Assembly: GCF_005222915.1 (NCBI RefSeq)
Contig: NZ_STFX01000010.1
Coordinates: 167,060 to 231,059 of the forward strand
DNA: 64,000 nt
Direction: 5' to 3'
Source: Rhizobium sp. FKL33
Lineage (GTDB): Bacteria > Pseudomonadota > Alphaproteobacteria > Rhizobiales > Rhizobiaceae
The notes below the pieces were generated by a model, which saw only the letters and a program-made list of their open reading frames with translations, was not told where the DNA came from and made no database searches. Position 1 is the first letter of the stretch, and each line of letters starts with the position of its first letter. A program made the translations under genes and the position numbers. Below are positions 53,582-63,715 of this stretch, in pieces.

Positions 53582-56500
53582 TGTTCAAGAAAGTCCTGAT
53601 CGCCAATCGCGGCGAAATCGCCGTCCGCATCATCCGGACGCTGAAGCGCATGGGCATCGCCTCCGTCGCCGTCTATTCCGACGCGGACCGCTTCTCGAAA
53701 GCAGTGCTGATGGCGGATGAAGCCGTGCGGCTCGGTCCTGCGCCCGCCTCTGAGAGCTATCTGAATGTCGATGCGGTCGTCACGGCCTGCAAGCAGACCG
53801 GCGCCGAGGCCGTTCATCCCGGCTACGGGTTCTTGTCCGAGAATATCGGCTTTGCCGAACGTTTGAAGGCGGAAGGCATCGCCTTTATCGGTCCGACGCC
53901 GGATAATATCGCCGCCTTTGGATTGAAGCACACAGCTCGCGAGTTGGCGCGGGACAGCGGCGTGCCGCTGCTGCCGGGCACCGGGCTCATCGAAACCGGC
54001 GAGGAAGCGCTGAGCGCGGCTCTCGAGATCGGCTATCCGGTCATGCTGAAATCCACCGCCGGCGGCGGCGGCATCGGCATGCAGCTCTGCCACGACGCGG
54101 AAAGCCTGAAAGCCTCTTTCGACAGCGTGCAGCGCACCGCGAAAGCGAGTTTTGGCGACGCCCGCGTCTATCTCGAACGTTTTGTCTCCAAAGCCCGGCA
54201 TGTCGAGGTGCAGATCTTTGGCGATGGCGCGGGACGCGTCATCGCGCTCGGCGAACGCGATTGCTCGCTGCAGCGCCGGAATCAAAAGGTGATCGAGGAG
54301 ACGCCCGCGCCTGGGCTGAGCGCTGCCGTGCGTGAGCGCCTGCATGCTGCGGCGGTCGCGCTTGGTAAATCCGCCAGATACACGTCGGCGGGAACTGTCG
54401 AGTTCATCTATGATCCCGCACGCGAAGAATTCTATTTTCTCGAAGTGAACACCCGGCTTCAGGTCGAACATCCTGTCACCGAAGCCGTGTTCGGCGTCGA
54501 TCTGGTCGAATGGATGATCCGTCAGGCCGCCGGAGAGGATGTGCTGACGGGTAAAGAATTGCTTACGCCGAAAGGCGCCGCCATCGAGGCGCGCGTCTAT
54601 GCGGAAATGCCGCATGCGGGCTTTCGTCCGAGCGCCGGCTTACTGACGGACGTGGTGTTTCCCGAAGGCGTCAGGGTCGATGGATGGGTGGAAACCGGCA
54701 CGGAGGTGACGCCTTTCTACGATCCCATGCTCGCCAAGGTGATCGTGTCAGCTGAAACGCGGGAGCTGGCGATCCGCGCCCTCGAAAATGCGCTTTCGCA
54801 GTCGGCCATCTCCGGCATCGAGACCAATCTTGAGTATCTCAAGGCGATCGCCGCCTCGGATCTGTTCAAATCAGGCGATGTCGCGACCACCGCGCTCAAG
54901 GATTTCGAGTTCACGCCCGATGTCATCGAGGTCGTGGCGCCGGGCGCGCAATCGAGCCTCCAGGAGCTTCCCGGTCGTCTCGGTCTCTGGCATGTCGGCG
55001 TTCCCCCGAGCGGGCCAATGGATGAACGCTCCTTCCGCCACGCCAACCGTCTTGTCGGCAATGCCGATGAGACGGCGGCGCTGGAACTGACGGTGTCGGG
55101 TCCTGTGCTGAAATTCTGCGCCGATGTCGTCTTTGCGCTTGCCGGCGCGGATATGCCGATGACTCTCGACGGAGAGCCTGTTGCACACAACAGCGCGATC
55201 ATGGCGCGCGCAGGCCAGACGCTGGCTGTCGGCGCGATCAAGGGAACGGGTCAGCGCGCCTATCTGGCGGTCGCGGGCGGTTTTGATGCGCCTGTCGTTC
55301 TCGGATCCCGCGCGACCTTCGGGCTGGGTCAATTCGGCGGCAACGCCACCGGCACGCTTCGCGCCGGCCATGTGCTGCGGCTGGCGCGGGCTTCCCAATC
55401 CGGCGTCAAGCCCGCGAGCGAGCCTGCTGATCTCACCCGTAACTGGAGCGTGGGCGTACTCTATGGGCCGCATGGCGCGCCGGACTTCTTTCTCGATGAG
55501 GACATCGAAACGCTGTTTTCGACGGATTACGAGGTGCATTTCAACTCCGCCCGCACCGGCGTCCGCCTGATTGGCCCCGCGCCCAAATGGGCGCGCGCCG
55601 ATGGCGGCGAAGCCGGGCTGCATCCCTCCAACCTGCACGACAACGCTTATGCGATCGGCGCGATCGACTTCACCGGCGACATGCCGATCATTCTCGGTCC
55701 CGACGGTCCGAGCCTCGGCGGCTTCGTCTGCCCGGCGGTGATTGCGCGCGACGAGCAATGGAAGATGGGTCAGTTCAAGCCGGGCGACACGATCCGCTTT
55801 CATCCGGTGGCGCGGGAGGGGGATGTGGGATCAGCATCCGCGATACCCCCCTCTGTCCTACCGGACATCTCCCCCCTTGAGGGAGAGATGGTCGGCAGGG
55901 CAGAGGGGGGTGCTTCCTCGCGCAACGCACTAGGCTCCCCAATCCTCGCGACCCTCAATTCTGGCCCTGTCCCTGTCGTCTATCGCCGTCAGGGCGACGA
56001 CAATCTCTTGGTCGAATACGGCCCCATGCAGCTCGATATCGCCTTGCGGCTGCGCGTCCATCTGTTGATGGAGGCGGTAAAGGCAGCGAAACTGCCTGGA
56101 CTGATCGATCTGACGCCGGGAATTCGTTCGCTGCAGATCCATTACGACAGTCTGACTCTGTCGCGGTCGCGTCTCTTGGGACAATTGGCGGAGATTGAGC
56201 AAAGCCTGCCGCCGGTCTCGGAGGTGAAGGTTCCGAGCCGCACGGTCTATCTGCCTTTGTCCTGGAACGATCCGGATGCCGAACTGGCCATGCGGAAATA
56301 TCAGGAACTCGTGCGGCCGAACGCGCCCTGGTGCCCGTCGAACATCGAGTTCATCAGGCGAATCAATGGTTTGGTGGACGAGCAGGCGGTGAAGGACACG
56401 ATCTTCGACGCCTCTTATCTGGTGCTCGGTCTCGGCGATGTCTATCTCGGCGCGCCGGTCGCAACACCCGTCGATCCCAGGCACCGGCTGGTCACCACCA

Positions 56501-57183
56501 AATACAATCCGGCCCGCACATGGACGCCGGAGAATGCCGTGGGCATCGGCGGCGCCTATATGTGCATCTATGGCATGGAGGGACCGGGCGGCTATCAGCT
56601 GTTCGGCCGGACGATCCAGGTCTGGAACACCTGGCGCCAGACGCCTGTCTTCGGCAAAGACAAGCCCTGGCTGCTCGATTTCTTCGATCAGATCCGCTTC
56701 TTCCCGGTAAGTCATGACGAACTGACGGAAGCGCGCGCCGCCTTCCCGCATGGCGGCTATCCGATCCGGATCGAGGAGGGCGAATTCTCCTACGCCGCCT
56801 ACGAGAAGATGCTCACGGAGAATGCCGCCAGCATCGGCGCCTTCAAGGCCCGGCAGCAGTCCGCCTTCGAAGCCGAACGACAGAGATGGAAGGAGCAGGG
56901 CCTCGACAGCTTCGTCTCCGACGAAGGCGCGGCGGCTGGACTGGCTGGCGATATTCCCGAGGGATGTTTCGGCGTTGAAAGCGCCGTGCCCGGCAATGTC
57001 TGGAAAGTGCTCGTCGACGAGGGACAGCGCGTGGCGCCAGGCGATACGCTCGCCATCATCGAATCGATGAAAATGGAAATCAACATCACTGCTCATGCCG
57101 CCGGCGTCGTGCGCGAATTGCGCGCCGGGCCTGGGCGAAACGTCAAGGCCGGCGATGTGCTGGTGGTTCTGGAGGACAAATGA
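53581..57183 (+). CDS. guanidine carboxylase (urea carboxylase family, biotin-dependent)
   Basis: A 1200-residue multidomain carboxylase: biotin carboxylase (1 to about 450, with [10 protein letters not shown] and [14 protein letters not shown]), a KipA-like AHS2 region (about 455-750), a KipI-like AHS1 region (about 790-1000) and a C-terminal biotinyl domain with [10 protein letters not shown] (biotin Lys1164). It carboxylates guanidine (or urea) with ATP and bicarbonate. The guanidine riboswitch and the DUF1989 pair identify guanidine as the physiological substrate. Around residues 756-777 the linker is encoded by a palindromic repeat ([17 protein letters not shown]), an in-frame insertion. 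It overlaps the next gene by ATGA. Confidence 0.92.
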   Translation: MFKKVLIANRGEIAVRIIRTLKRMGIASVAVYSDADRFSKAVLMADEAVRLGPAPASESYLNVDAVVTACKQTGAEAVHPGYGFLSENIGFAERLKAEGIAFIGPTPDNIAAFGLKHTARELARDSGVPLLPGTGLIETGEEALSAALEIGYPVMLKSTAGGGGIGMQLCHDAESLKASFDSVQRTAKASFGDARVYLERFVSKARHVEVQIFGDGAGRVIALGERDCSLQRRNQKVIEETPAPGLSAAVRERLHAAAVALGKSARYTSAGTVEFIYDPAREEFYFLEVNTRLQVEHPVTEAVFGVDLVEWMIRQAAGEDVLTGKELLTPKGAAIEARVYAEMPHAGFRPSAGLLTDVVFPEGVRVDGWVETGTEVTPFYDPMLAKVIVSAETRELAIRALENALSQSAISGIETNLEYLKAIAASDLFKSGDVATTALKDFEFTPDVIEVVAPGAQSSLQELPGRLGLWHVGVPPSGPMDERSFRHANRLVGNADETAALELTVSGPVLKFCADVVFALAGADMPMTLDGEPVAHNSAIMARAGQTLAVGAIKGTGQRAYLAVAGGFDAPVVLGSRATFGLGQFGGNATGTLRAGHVLRLARASQSGVKPASEPADLTRNWSVGVLYGPHGAPDFFLDEDIETLFSTDYEVHFNSARTGVRLIGPAPKWARADGGEAGLHPSNLHDNAYAIGAIDFTGDMPIILGPDGPSLGGFVCPAVIARDEQWKMGQFKPGDTIRFHPVAREGDVGSASAIPPSVLPDISPLEGEMVGRAEGGASSRNALGSPILATLNSGPVPVVYRRQGDDNLLVEYGPMQLDIALRLRVHLLMEAVKAAKLPGLIDLTPGIRSLQIHYDSLTLSRSRLLGQLAEIEQSLPPVSEVKVPSRTVYLPLSWNDPDAELAMRKYQELVRPNAPWCPSNIEFIRRINGLVDEQAVKDTIFDASYLVLGLGDVYLGAPVATPVDPRHRLVTTKYNPARTWTPENAVGIGGAYMCIYGMEGPGGYQLFGRTIQVWNTWRQTPVFGKDKPWLLDFFDQIRFFPVSHDELTEARAAFPHGGYPIRIEEGEFSYAAYEKMLTENAASIGAFKARQQSAFEAERQRWKEQGLDSFVSDEGAAAGLAGDIPEGCFGVESAVPGNVWKVLVDEGQRVAPGDTLAIIESMKMEINITAHAAGVVRELRAGPGRNVKAGDVLVVLEDK
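55846..55910. repeat. palindromic repeat element inserted in frame in the carboxylase gene
   Basis: A 65-bp imperfect palindrome: the left arm starts CCCCCCTCTGTCCTACCGG and the right arm ends GGCAGGGCAGAGGGGGG, about 26 of 30 arm positions pairing around TTGAG-like centre sequence. It resembles the short dispersed palindromes of rhizobial intergenic regions. Here it is translated without a stop or frameshift and encodes [20 protein letters not shown], exactly between the KipA- and KipI-like domains. Confidence 0.8.
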
Positions 57184-58988
57184 TGCTCCCGCAAATTCTC
57201 GACATCGCATCGCTCAAAGCCGCTTATGCGAGCGGCCTGCCGCTTCTCGATCTGGTCGAAGAGGTGATTTTGCGCATGCAAGCGTCGGAAGATCCCGCTG
57301 TTTTCATCACCCCTGTTTCACCGGAGGACCTGCGCGCGGCGGCAAAAGCGCTTCTGGCGCGGGCGCCGGAGCCGAACAGCCTGCCGCTCTGGGGCATTCC
57401 CTTTGCGGTGAAGGACAATATCGACGTTTCAGGCTTTCCAACCACAGCCGCCTGCCCCGCTTATGCCTACACGCCTGAGCAGGACGCCACCGTCGTGGCG
57501 CGGCTCAAGGAGGCCGGCGCTCTGGTGATCGGCAAGACCAATCTCGACCAGTTCGCCACCGGCCTCAACGGCACGCGCTCGCCCTATGGCGCGCCGCGAT
57601 CAGTGTTCGACAGCGCTTACGTTTCCGGCGGCTCGTCCTCGGGCTCGGCCGTTGCCGTCGCCTCGGGATTGGCGAGCTTTTCGCTCGGCACCGACACGGC
57701 GGGATCGGGCCGCGTTCCCGCCGCCTTCAACAATCTGGTGGGGGTCAAGCCGACGCCGGGTCTCGTGCCGAATGTCGGCGTGGTGCCGGCTTGCCGCAGC
57801 GTCGATGTCGTCACCGTCTTTGCTGCGACTGTCGGCGACGCGACGTCCGTTCGCAAGGTCATGGACGGCTATGACGCGCAGGATCCGTTCTCGCGAAAGG
57901 CTGAACCGACCGCCCTGCCCTTCTCAGGGCTTCGGATCGGCGTTCTCGACGGCGCCGAACGCGAATTCTTCGGCAATTCCGAGGTTGCAGCCTTGTACGA
58001 CGCCGCCATCGAGCGCGCGAGAAGCCTCGGCGCGACGATCGTGCCCTTCGACTACGCGCCATTCCGGCAGGCGGCGGAACTGCTTTACAATGGTCCCTGG
58101 GTGGCTGAGCGGCTGGCGGCGGTCAAGGATTTCCTCGACACAAACGCCGATGATTTCGATCCGACCGTCCGCAAGATCATCGAAGGCGCGAAGGCCTATA
58201 GCGCGGTCGACGCTTTCGAAGGCCTCTACAAGCTCGGCGCCCTCGGCCAGAAAGCCAAGGCGGAATGGGAGAAGCTCGACATTCTCATGCTGCCGACCTC
58301 ACCGACCACCTACACGGTGGAAGACATGCAGGCCAATCCGATCGTCAAGAACAGCCATTTCGGCCGTTACACCAATTTCGCCAATCTGTTCGGCTATGCC
58401 GCGATCGCTATTCCCGCCGGCTTTGACTCCAAGGGTCACCTGCCGGCGGGCGTCACTTTGTTCGGCCCCGGCTTCTCCGACGACGCGCTCGCGCCGTTCG
58501 CCGACGCCATGCATCGCGCGCTCGGAGTTGGCATGGGCAAGGACCGTCAGGCGGCGCTGCCTGAGGCGAGCAAAGTCGCGTCTCCGGCCTCGAACTGGGC
58601 TCAGATCGTCGTGGTCGGCGCGCATCTCACCGGCATGCCGCTCAATCATGAATTGACCGTTCCTGGCGGGCGGCTGATCAAGGCCTGCAAGACCGCAGGC
58701 GATTACCGCCTCTATGTCCTGCCGAACACCACGCCGCCGAAGCCCGGTCTCATCCGTGACCCCGGCTTTTCCGGCGCCGGGCTCGATGTCGAGGTCTGGT
58801 CGATCCCTTATGACGCTTTTGGTCGTTTCGTGGCGAATATCCCCTCCCCGCTCGGCATCGGCAAGGTCACGCTGGAGGACGGCAGCCAGGTTTCGGGCTT
58901 TCTCTGCGAACCCTTCGCTGTTCAAGGCGCGCGCGAGGTTACCGATCTTGGCGGCTGGAGAGCCTATATCGCCTCTCTGAAGAAATAA
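57180..58988 (+). CDS. atzF: allophanate hydrolase
   Basis: A 602-residue amidase-signature enzyme with the C-terminal domain typical of allophanate hydrolase. Triad: Lys78 in PFAVKDNIDV, cis-Ser in VSGGSSSGSAVAV (about 152) and nucleophile Ser176 in GTDTAGSGRVPA. The C-terminal region from about 480 (VVVGAHLTGMPLNHELTVPG to the SGFLCEPFAVQGAREVTDLG end) hydrolyses the N-carboxyurea formed by the first domain. It converts allophanate to two ammonia and two carbon dioxide, the last step of guanidine breakdown. Its start overlaps the carboxylase stop. Confidence 0.94.
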   Translation: MMLPQILDIASLKAAYASGLPLLDLVEEVILRMQASEDPAVFITPVSPEDLRAAAKALLARAPEPNSLPLWGIPFAVKDNIDVSGFPTTAACPAYAYTPEQDATVVARLKEAGALVIGKTNLDQFATGLNGTRSPYGAPRSVFDSAYVSGGSSSGSAVAVASGLASFSLGTDTAGSGRVPAAFNNLVGVKPTPGLVPNVGVVPACRSVDVVTVFAATVGDATSVRKVMDGYDAQDPFSRKAEPTALPFSGLRIGVLDGAEREFFGNSEVAALYDAAIERARSLGATIVPFDYAPFRQAAELLYNGPWVAERLAAVKDFLDTNADDFDPTVRKIIEGAKAYSAVDAFEGLYKLGALGQKAKAEWEKLDILMLPTSPTTYTVEDMQANPIVKNSHFGRYTNFANLFGYAAIAIPAGFDSKGHLPAGVTLFGPGFSDDALAPFADAMHRALGVGMGKDRQAALPEASKVASPASNWAQIVVVGAHLTGMPLNHELTVPGGRLIKACKTAGDYRLYVLPNTTPPKPGLIRDPGFSGAGLDVEVWSIPYDAFGRFVANIPSPLGIGKVTLEDGSQVSGFLCEPFAVQGAREVTDLGGWRAYIASLKK

Positions 58989-59145
58989 GTGGCACAGCAG
59001 GACCCGGGCCAGGTGCCCGGGTCCCCGCTTGCATGCCGGACGGGGCTTGTTTAGGAAACACAGGATGAGAGTGTGGCGACGCAACGCGCCAGACCAAAGA
59101 CTATGAGGCCGCCCTCTCCGGCGGTCAGACGAGACGAGGCTGTCC

Positions 59146-59313
59146 GTGACCAATGTGATCAAGTTCCAACCGCGGAAAAAACCGGACGCGCCGAAGGGCC
59201 CTCGCCCGGAATGGCAGAAAAAGGCGTTGATCGGCGCGGGTGTGGCGGCGTTTTTCGTAGTCGTCTGGGCCTATTACGCCTTCATAGCCCCGGCTCAGCT
59301 GCCTGCGCCCTGA
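59146..59313 (+). CDS. 55-residue predicted single-span membrane protein
   Basis: A short GTG-start gene: VTNVIKFQPRKKPDAPKGPR, then PEWQKKALIGAGVAAFFVVV, ending YAFIAPAQLPAP. A basic cytoplasmic head precedes one hydrophobic helix (about 27-47). GACGAGGC lies at a reasonable distance upstream. The basic-head/helix pattern is like small conserved membrane proteins of rhizobial genomes, but the family is not named. It overlaps the end of the opposing MocR gene by 19 bp. A longer frame in another phase here is a shadow. Confidence 0.6.
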   Translation: MTNVIKFQPRKKPDAPKGPRPEWQKKALIGAGVAAFFVVVWAYYAFIAPAQLPAP

Positions 59314-60713
59314 CGCGCGGCCTGTGACATCGCCTGCTCGAGCCGCTCGAACACCACATCATCGCTCATCTGCGCGACGTTGAAGCGCATGAAACCCGTT
59401 GCCGTCTGTGCATGACTGAAGGCGTTGCCGGGGGCGAGAACAAGATTGTGTTTGAGCCCGGCACGCGCCACATCCGCCGCGTCCAGCCCGTCCGGCAGTC
59501 GACACCATAAAAACATGCCGGCGTCCGGTTCGATCCATGGCGAGATCCCGAGCTTGCGCAGCCTCGTCGTGGTTGACAGCCGCGCCTGCGAAAGCCGCGC
59601 GCGCAACGTCTCAAGGTGCTTGCGATAGCCGCCGTCGCTGAGGACGGCATAAGTGAGATCGGCCGACAACCGCCCTCCCCCGAAGGAGGTGGCGATCTTG
59701 ATATCGATCAGCGTGTCGATCCAATCCCGCTTGGCGGCGATATAGCCGCACCGCGCCGAGGCCGAGAGCGTTTTCGAGAAACTGCCGATCTGGATGACCC
59801 GCTCCAGCCCGTCGAACGCCGCGAGCCGCGGCGCTGCCCGTTCCTCGAAATCCGCGAAAATATCGTCCTCAATGATGACGAGGTCATGCAGTTCCGCCTG
59901 TTTCAGCACCCGGTGCGCCGTCACAGAAGAGAGGACCGCGCCGGTGGGATTGTGAAGCGCGGAATTGGTGAGATAGATTCGCGGGCGGTTCTCTGTTGCG
60001 ATCCTGGCGAATAGCTCGAGATCGGGCCCATGCGGCGTATAGGGCACGCTGACGATGCGGGCGCGATGCGCTCTCAACAGAGCCTGGAAATTGAAGTAGC
60101 ACGGATCGTCCACCATCACGGTATCGCCGGGAGACAGCAGCAGACGACAGAGAAGATCGATCGCCTGGATGCCGGATTCGGTCAGCATGATCTGGTCGGG
60201 GCCAGCCTCCACCCCCTTCTCCGCCATCCGGCGCGACAACAGTGTCCTGAGCGCCGGCAATCCGAGCGGCGAGCTGTAAGCCATGAAGCCGGCAGCCGGC
60301 GCACGCGACGCCTGCCGCAAGGCCTTGCGCATACCCTCTTCCGGCAACCAGCTGGATGGAAGCCAGCCGCAGCCGGGCTTCGGCTCGTCGTCGCCGCTTT
60401 CGAGAGATTGCCGCGACACCCAGAATGGGTCGATGGCGCGGTCCAGTCGCGGCTCAGCCGCGGCCAGTTCAAACGGCGCCACGTGACGAGCGACGAAGAA
60501 GCCCGCGCCGGGGCGCGAGGTGATCGCCCCCTCCGCCAGAAGTCGGTCATAGGCCTCGACGATCGTGGATGTCGAAAAGCCGAGCATGGCCGCGAGTTTG
60601 CGGATCGACGGCAGCTTTGCGCCGGCAGCGAGGCTGCGATTGGCGATGCGCTGGCGAATAAGGTCGGCGGCCATGGCCGCGCGCGGCATCGCTTTGGGGG
60701 AAGCCTCATCCAT
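59295..60713 (-). CDS. MocR family regulator (GntR-aminotransferase fusion)
   Basis: A 472-residue PLP-dependent MocR/PdxR-type regulator. The ATG at 60713 has AAGGA nine bases upstream (an ATG at 60734 is also possible). N-terminal GntR helix-turn-helix: AADLIRQRIANRSLAAGAKL, PSIRKLAAMLGFSTSTIVEA. The C-terminal class I aminotransferase fold has the NSALHNPTGAVLS region and IQIGSFSKTLSASARCGYIA with the PLP-binding Lys. Such proteins sense PLP or an amino acid. It is divergent from an EamA exporter gene, a common pairing. Confidence 0.9.
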   Translation of the reverse strand: MDEASPKAMPRAAMAADLIRQRIANRSLAAGAKLPSIRKLAAMLGFSTSTIVEAYDRLLAEGAITSRPGAGFFVARHVAPFELAAAEPRLDRAIDPFWVSRQSLESGDDEPKPGCGWLPSSWLPEEGMRKALRQASRAPAAGFMAYSSPLGLPALRTLLSRRMAEKGVEAGPDQIMLTESGIQAIDLLCRLLLSPGDTVMVDDPCYFNFQALLRAHRARIVSVPYTPHGPDLELFARIATENRPRIYLTNSALHNPTGAVLSSVTAHRVLKQAELHDLVIIEDDIFADFEERAAPRLAAFDGLERVIQIGSFSKTLSASARCGYIAAKRDWIDTLIDIKIATSFGGGRLSADLTYAVLSDGGYRKHLETLRARLSQARLSTTTRLRKLGISPWIEPDAGMFLWCRLPDGLDAADVARAGLKHNLVLAPGNAFSHAQTATGFMRFNVAQMSDDVVFERLEQAMSQAARQGAGS

Positions 60714-60735
60714 CTGCACTGGTCCTTGCGCCATC

Positions 60736-60753
60736 ACAGTTTGGCCGAACTGT
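60736..60753. promoter_or_regulatory. MocR-type binding site between mocR and eamA
   Basis: ACAGTTTGGCCGAACTGT has inverted 6-bp arms (ACAGTT / AACTGT); an additional direct half-site ACTGT recurs at 60759. The site is 22 bp upstream of the preferred mocR start and about 65 bp before the eamA gene, where a regulator can control both. Confidence 0.5.
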
Positions 60754-60816
60754 ATCAGACTGTTTCTGGCTTCGCCATCGAGGTCCATCCATAAGACCCG
60801 AAAACAGGAGAGGCTT

Positions 60817-61707
60817 ATGACGCGTGAAACATCGGGACTTGTGAGCGGTCTGATCGGGGTGATCATCTTCAGCGGGTCGCTGCCCGCCACCCGCATGGCG
60901 GTCGCCGACTTTGATCCGCTTTTTCTCACGGCGGCGCGGGCGGCGATTGCGGGTGTGCTTGCTCTGGGTCTGCTGCTCATCTTTCGTGAGAAGCGTCCCG
61001 TACGGGGCGACCTCGTGTCCCTGGCCGTTATCTCCAGCGGAGTGATCCTAGGCTTTCCGCTGTTGACGGCGCTTGCGCTCCGCAGCATCACCTCGGCCCA
61101 CTCAATCGTCTATATCGGCCTATTGCCTCTCGCGACAGCGGTCTTCGGCGTATTACGCGGCGGCGATCGGCCCCGCCCCGCTTTCTGGATATTTTCGCTG
61201 CTCGGCAGTTCTTGCGTCGCCGGCTTCGCGTTGATGCAGAGCGATGCGCGGCTTGCCAGCGGCGATGCGCTGATGGTCGGCGCGATCCTGGTCTGCGGAT
61301 TGGGTTACGCTGAGGGCGCACAATTGTCGCGGCGACTGGGTGGGTGGCAGGTGATTTCCTGGGCGCTGGTTCTTTCTCTGCCGATCATGTTGCTGGCAGC
61401 GCTCCTGTTGTTTCCGAGTGAGAAGACATCAGTCAGCGGTCAGGCCTTGTTTGGCCTCGCCTATGTGTCGCTGTTCAGCATGCTGATCGGCTTCATCTTC
61501 TGGTATCGCGGGCTTGCCTTGGGCGGCGTCGCTTCGGTCGGACAATTGCAATTGCTGCAACCCTTCTTTGGACTGGCGCTTGCCGGGCTGCTGCTGGGTG
61601 AGACTGTGAGCCCGGCGATGCTGGCGGCCACCCTGGCGGTGATCGCCTGCGTGGTGGGCGCCCGAAGGTTCAGCCGCCCAATGGCGTCGCCGTCTCAACG
61701 TGGTTGA
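60817..61707 (+). CDS. EamA/DMT family transporter
   Basis: A 296-residue ten-helix drug/metabolite transporter with two EamA repeats. The ATG at 60817 follows AGGAG and starts MTRETSGLVSGLIGVIIFSG. Repeat 1 includes SLPATRMAVADFDPLFLTAA, repeat 2 YVSLFSMLIGFIFWYRGLAL and LQPFFGLALAGLLLGETVSP. Members export amino acids or metabolites. Its divergent MocR neighbour suggests control by an amino-acid-like effector. The stop codon lies inside the first TTGnCAGCTGnCAA operator. Confidence 0.88.
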   Translation: MTRETSGLVSGLIGVIIFSGSLPATRMAVADFDPLFLTAARAAIAGVLALGLLLIFREKRPVRGDLVSLAVISSGVILGFPLLTALALRSITSAHSIVYIGLLPLATAVFGVLRGGDRPRPAFWIFSLLGSSCVAGFALMQSDARLASGDALMVGAILVCGLGYAEGAQLSRRLGGWQVISWALVLSLPIMLLAALLLFPSEKTSVSGQALFGLAYVSLFSMLIGFIFWYRGLALGGVASVGQLQLLQPFFGLALAGLLLGETVSPAMLAATLAVIACVVGARRFSRPMASPSQRG

Positions 61708-61717
61708 CAGCTGGCAA
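61704..61717. promoter_or_regulatory. TTGnCAGCTGnCAA operator, copy 1
   Basis: TTGACAGCTGGCAA is an almost perfect 14-bp palindrome (TTGnCAGCTGnCAA). It overlaps the eamA stop codon and lies 216 bp upstream of the denD-like ATG. The identical 14 bases recur 72 bp downstream. Confidence 0.65.
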
Positions 61718-61775
61718 CTGGGTGCGCGCTTGGAAACGTGGCCTCCTGTCGTGTTGACTTGAAACTCCAGAGAAG

Positions 61776-61789
61776 TTGACAGCTGGCAA
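61776..61789. promoter_or_regulatory. TTGnCAGCTGnCAA operator, copy 2
   Basis: TTGACAGCTGGCAA, identical to copy 1, 72 bp later and in the same orientation, 144 bp upstream of the denD-like start. The two sites about seven helical turns apart suit cooperative binding of a LacI-, GntR- or DeoR-type repressor not encoded in the window. The surrounding 225-bp gap holds no gene. Confidence 0.7.
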
Positions 61790-61932
61790 CTGAATAGACG
61801 GATCAAGTCGCCAGCGGATCAGTATCTCGGGATGCGCGATGCTGGAAGCGCCTGAATTGCCATGCCCGTCAAGGCGTGTTAGCTCCGAGAAAGGGTTCGG
61901 CGTGTGGAGGCGCCGTCCCCGGGAGGAATAGC

Positions 61933-62913
61933 ATGCATGTGATGATTATCGGCGCCGCCGGCATGATCGGCCGCAAACTTCTCGAAAGGCTCGTCGCCGA
62001 TCCCGGAGCCTTGGGGCGCGAGATTTCTCATTTCACTTTGGTGGATGTGATTGCGCCGACGGCGTTGCCGGCTGTGCCCTCGACCCTTGTCACGGCCAAT
62101 CTCGCCGACACCGGCGTATCCGAACAGCTCATCCTCTCGCGTCCGGACGTGATCTTTCATCTCGCCGCAGTGGTCTCGGGCGAGGCCGAGGCGGATTTCG
62201 AAAAGGGTTATGCGGTCAATCTCGATGGGACTCGAAATCTGTTCGAGGCGATCAGGCGGGAAGGGCAGGGGGAACCCTATCGGCCGCGTCTCATCTTCGC
62301 CTCATCGACAGCGGTGTTCGGCGCGCCCTTCCTTGATGTGATCGACGATGACTTCCTGACGGCGCCTCTGACGAGCTACGGAACGCAGAAGGCGATCGCG
62401 GAACTGCTGCTGTCGGACTATTCCCGTCGTGGCATTTTCGACGGCGTCGGCTTACGTCTGCCGACGATCTGCATCCGGCCCGGCGCGCCGAACAAGGCGG
62501 CGTCAGGTTTCTTTTCGGGAATCCTCCGTGAACCGCTCAACGGGGAGGAGGCTGTCCTGCCCGTAGACGATGATGTCCGCCACTGGTTCGCGAGCCCACG
62601 CTCGGCGGTCGGTTTCTTCATCCATGCTGCTCGTCTGGATCTGGAGATGGTGGGGACAAGACGAAACCTCACTATGCCGGGTCTGTCGGCCACGGTGGCG
62701 GAAGAGATCGAGGCTCTGCGCCGCGTCGCGGGAGACAAGGCCGTCGGGCTGATCCGTCGACAACCGGATCCGACCATCGCGCGGATCGTGGCGGGGTGGC
62801 CGACAGGCTTCACGGCGGAGCGCGCCTTGAAATTGGGCTTCCGGGCTGAGACCAATTTCGACGACATCATTCGTGTTTATCTTGATGAGGAAAAAGGAGG
62901 GCGCAGGCCATGA
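61933..62913 (+). CDS. denD: D-erythronate dehydrogenase-like NAD-dependent epimerase/dehydrogenase
   Basis: A 326-residue extended SDR. The ATG at 61933 follows GGGAGGAA and begins [20 protein letters not shown] with the GxxGxxG loop. The [20 protein letters not shown] segment, [40 protein letters not shown] (catalytic Tyr and Lys) and the [20 protein letters not shown] region match DenD, which oxidises D-erythronate to 2-oxo-tetronate in four-carbon acid catabolism. It overlaps the SDR gene (ATGA), and three shared operators bracket the pair. The symbol is by recalled resemblance. Confidence 0.78.
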   Translation: MHVMIIGAAGMIGRKLLERLVADPGALGREISHFTLVDVIAPTALPAVPSTLVTANLADTGVSEQLILSRPDVIFHLAAVVSGEAEADFEKGYAVNLDGTRNLFEAIRREGQGEPYRPRLIFASSTAVFGAPFLDVIDDDFLTAPLTSYGTQKAIAELLLSDYSRRGIFDGVGLRLPTICIRPGAPNKAASGFFSGILREPLNGEEAVLPVDDDVRHWFASPRSAVGFFIHAARLDLEMVGTRRNLTMPGLSATVAEEIEALRRVAGDKAVGLIRRQPDPTIARIVAGWPTGFTAERALKLGFRAETNFDDIIRVYLDEEKGGRRP

Positions 62914-63683
62914 CCGAGACAGAGCGCAAGCAACAGCGAGTGGCGTTGGTCACGGGCGGCGGCACTGGCGTGGGCAAGGCGATCGCTCGCGGATTGGCGG
63001 CGGCCGGCTGGAGCCTGGTGATAACAGGTCGCCGGGGAGATGTGCTTGAGAAAGCGGCGGCCGAACTCATCGAAGCCACCGGGCAGAATGTCATGACTGT
63101 CATCGCCGATGTCGGCGATCCCGGTTCTGTCGCCAATTTGTTCATCGCGACCGAAGCCAGATATGGCCGGCTCGATCTGCTGGTCAACAATGCCGGTGTC
63201 GGAGCGCCGGCGGTGCCGATGGAAGAACTGAGTTTTGAAACCTGGAACGCTGTGGTCGCGGCAAACCTGACCGGCGCCTTTCTCTGCACCCAGCAGGCTT
63301 TTCGGCTGATGAAGGCCCAGACCCCGAGGGGAGGGCGGATCATCAATAACGGGTCGATTTCTGCGACCACCCCGAGGCCGCATTCCGCGCCCTATACCGC
63401 CACCAAACATGCAATTTCAGGTCTGACCAAATCGACGGCGCTCGACGGCAGGGCATTCGACATCGCCTGCGGCCAGATCGACATCGGCAACGCTTCGACA
63501 GAAATGACCACCACGATCGCCAAGGGCGTCTTGCAGGCCAATGGCGACACGGCCGCCGAGCCGACGATCGATGCGTCCCTGGTCGCGGACGCCGTCGTCT
63601 ATATGGCCGGCTTGCCGCTCGAGGCCAATGTGCTGACCATGACGGTGATGGCGACCAAGATGCCTTTCGTCGGACGCGGATAG
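62910..63683 (+). CDS. short-chain dehydrogenase/reductase
   Basis: A 257-residue classical [23 protein letters not shown] holds the cofactor loop TGxxxGx[16 protein letters not shown] the NNAG motif, and the [20 protein letters not shown] to TKHAISGL stretch the Ser-Tyr-Lys triad. Its start overlaps the denD-like gene, so it is in the same operon and likely acts on a related sugar acid or keto intermediate. The substrate is not deducible. Confidence 0.9.
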   Translation: MTETERKQQRVALVTGGGTGVGKAIARGLAAAGWSLVITGRRGDVLEKAAAELIEATGQNVMTVIADVGDPGSVANLFIATEARYGRLDLLVNNAGVGAPAVPMEELSFETWNAVVAANLTGAFLCTQQAFRLMKAQTPRGGRIINNGSISATTPRPHSAPYTATKHAISGLTKSTALDGRAFDIACGQIDIGNASTEMTTTIAKGVLQANGDTAAEPTIDASLVADAVVYMAGLPLEANVLTMTVMATKMPFVGRG

Positions 63684-63715
63684 GGCAGGGGCCTTGCCAG
63701 GCCGCTGTTACCACG

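Noticed and set aside
55800..55930. Frameshift or assembly error in the carboxylase gene
   Set aside because: The frame is continuous, and the odd segment is a translated palindromic repeat with flanking domains intact.
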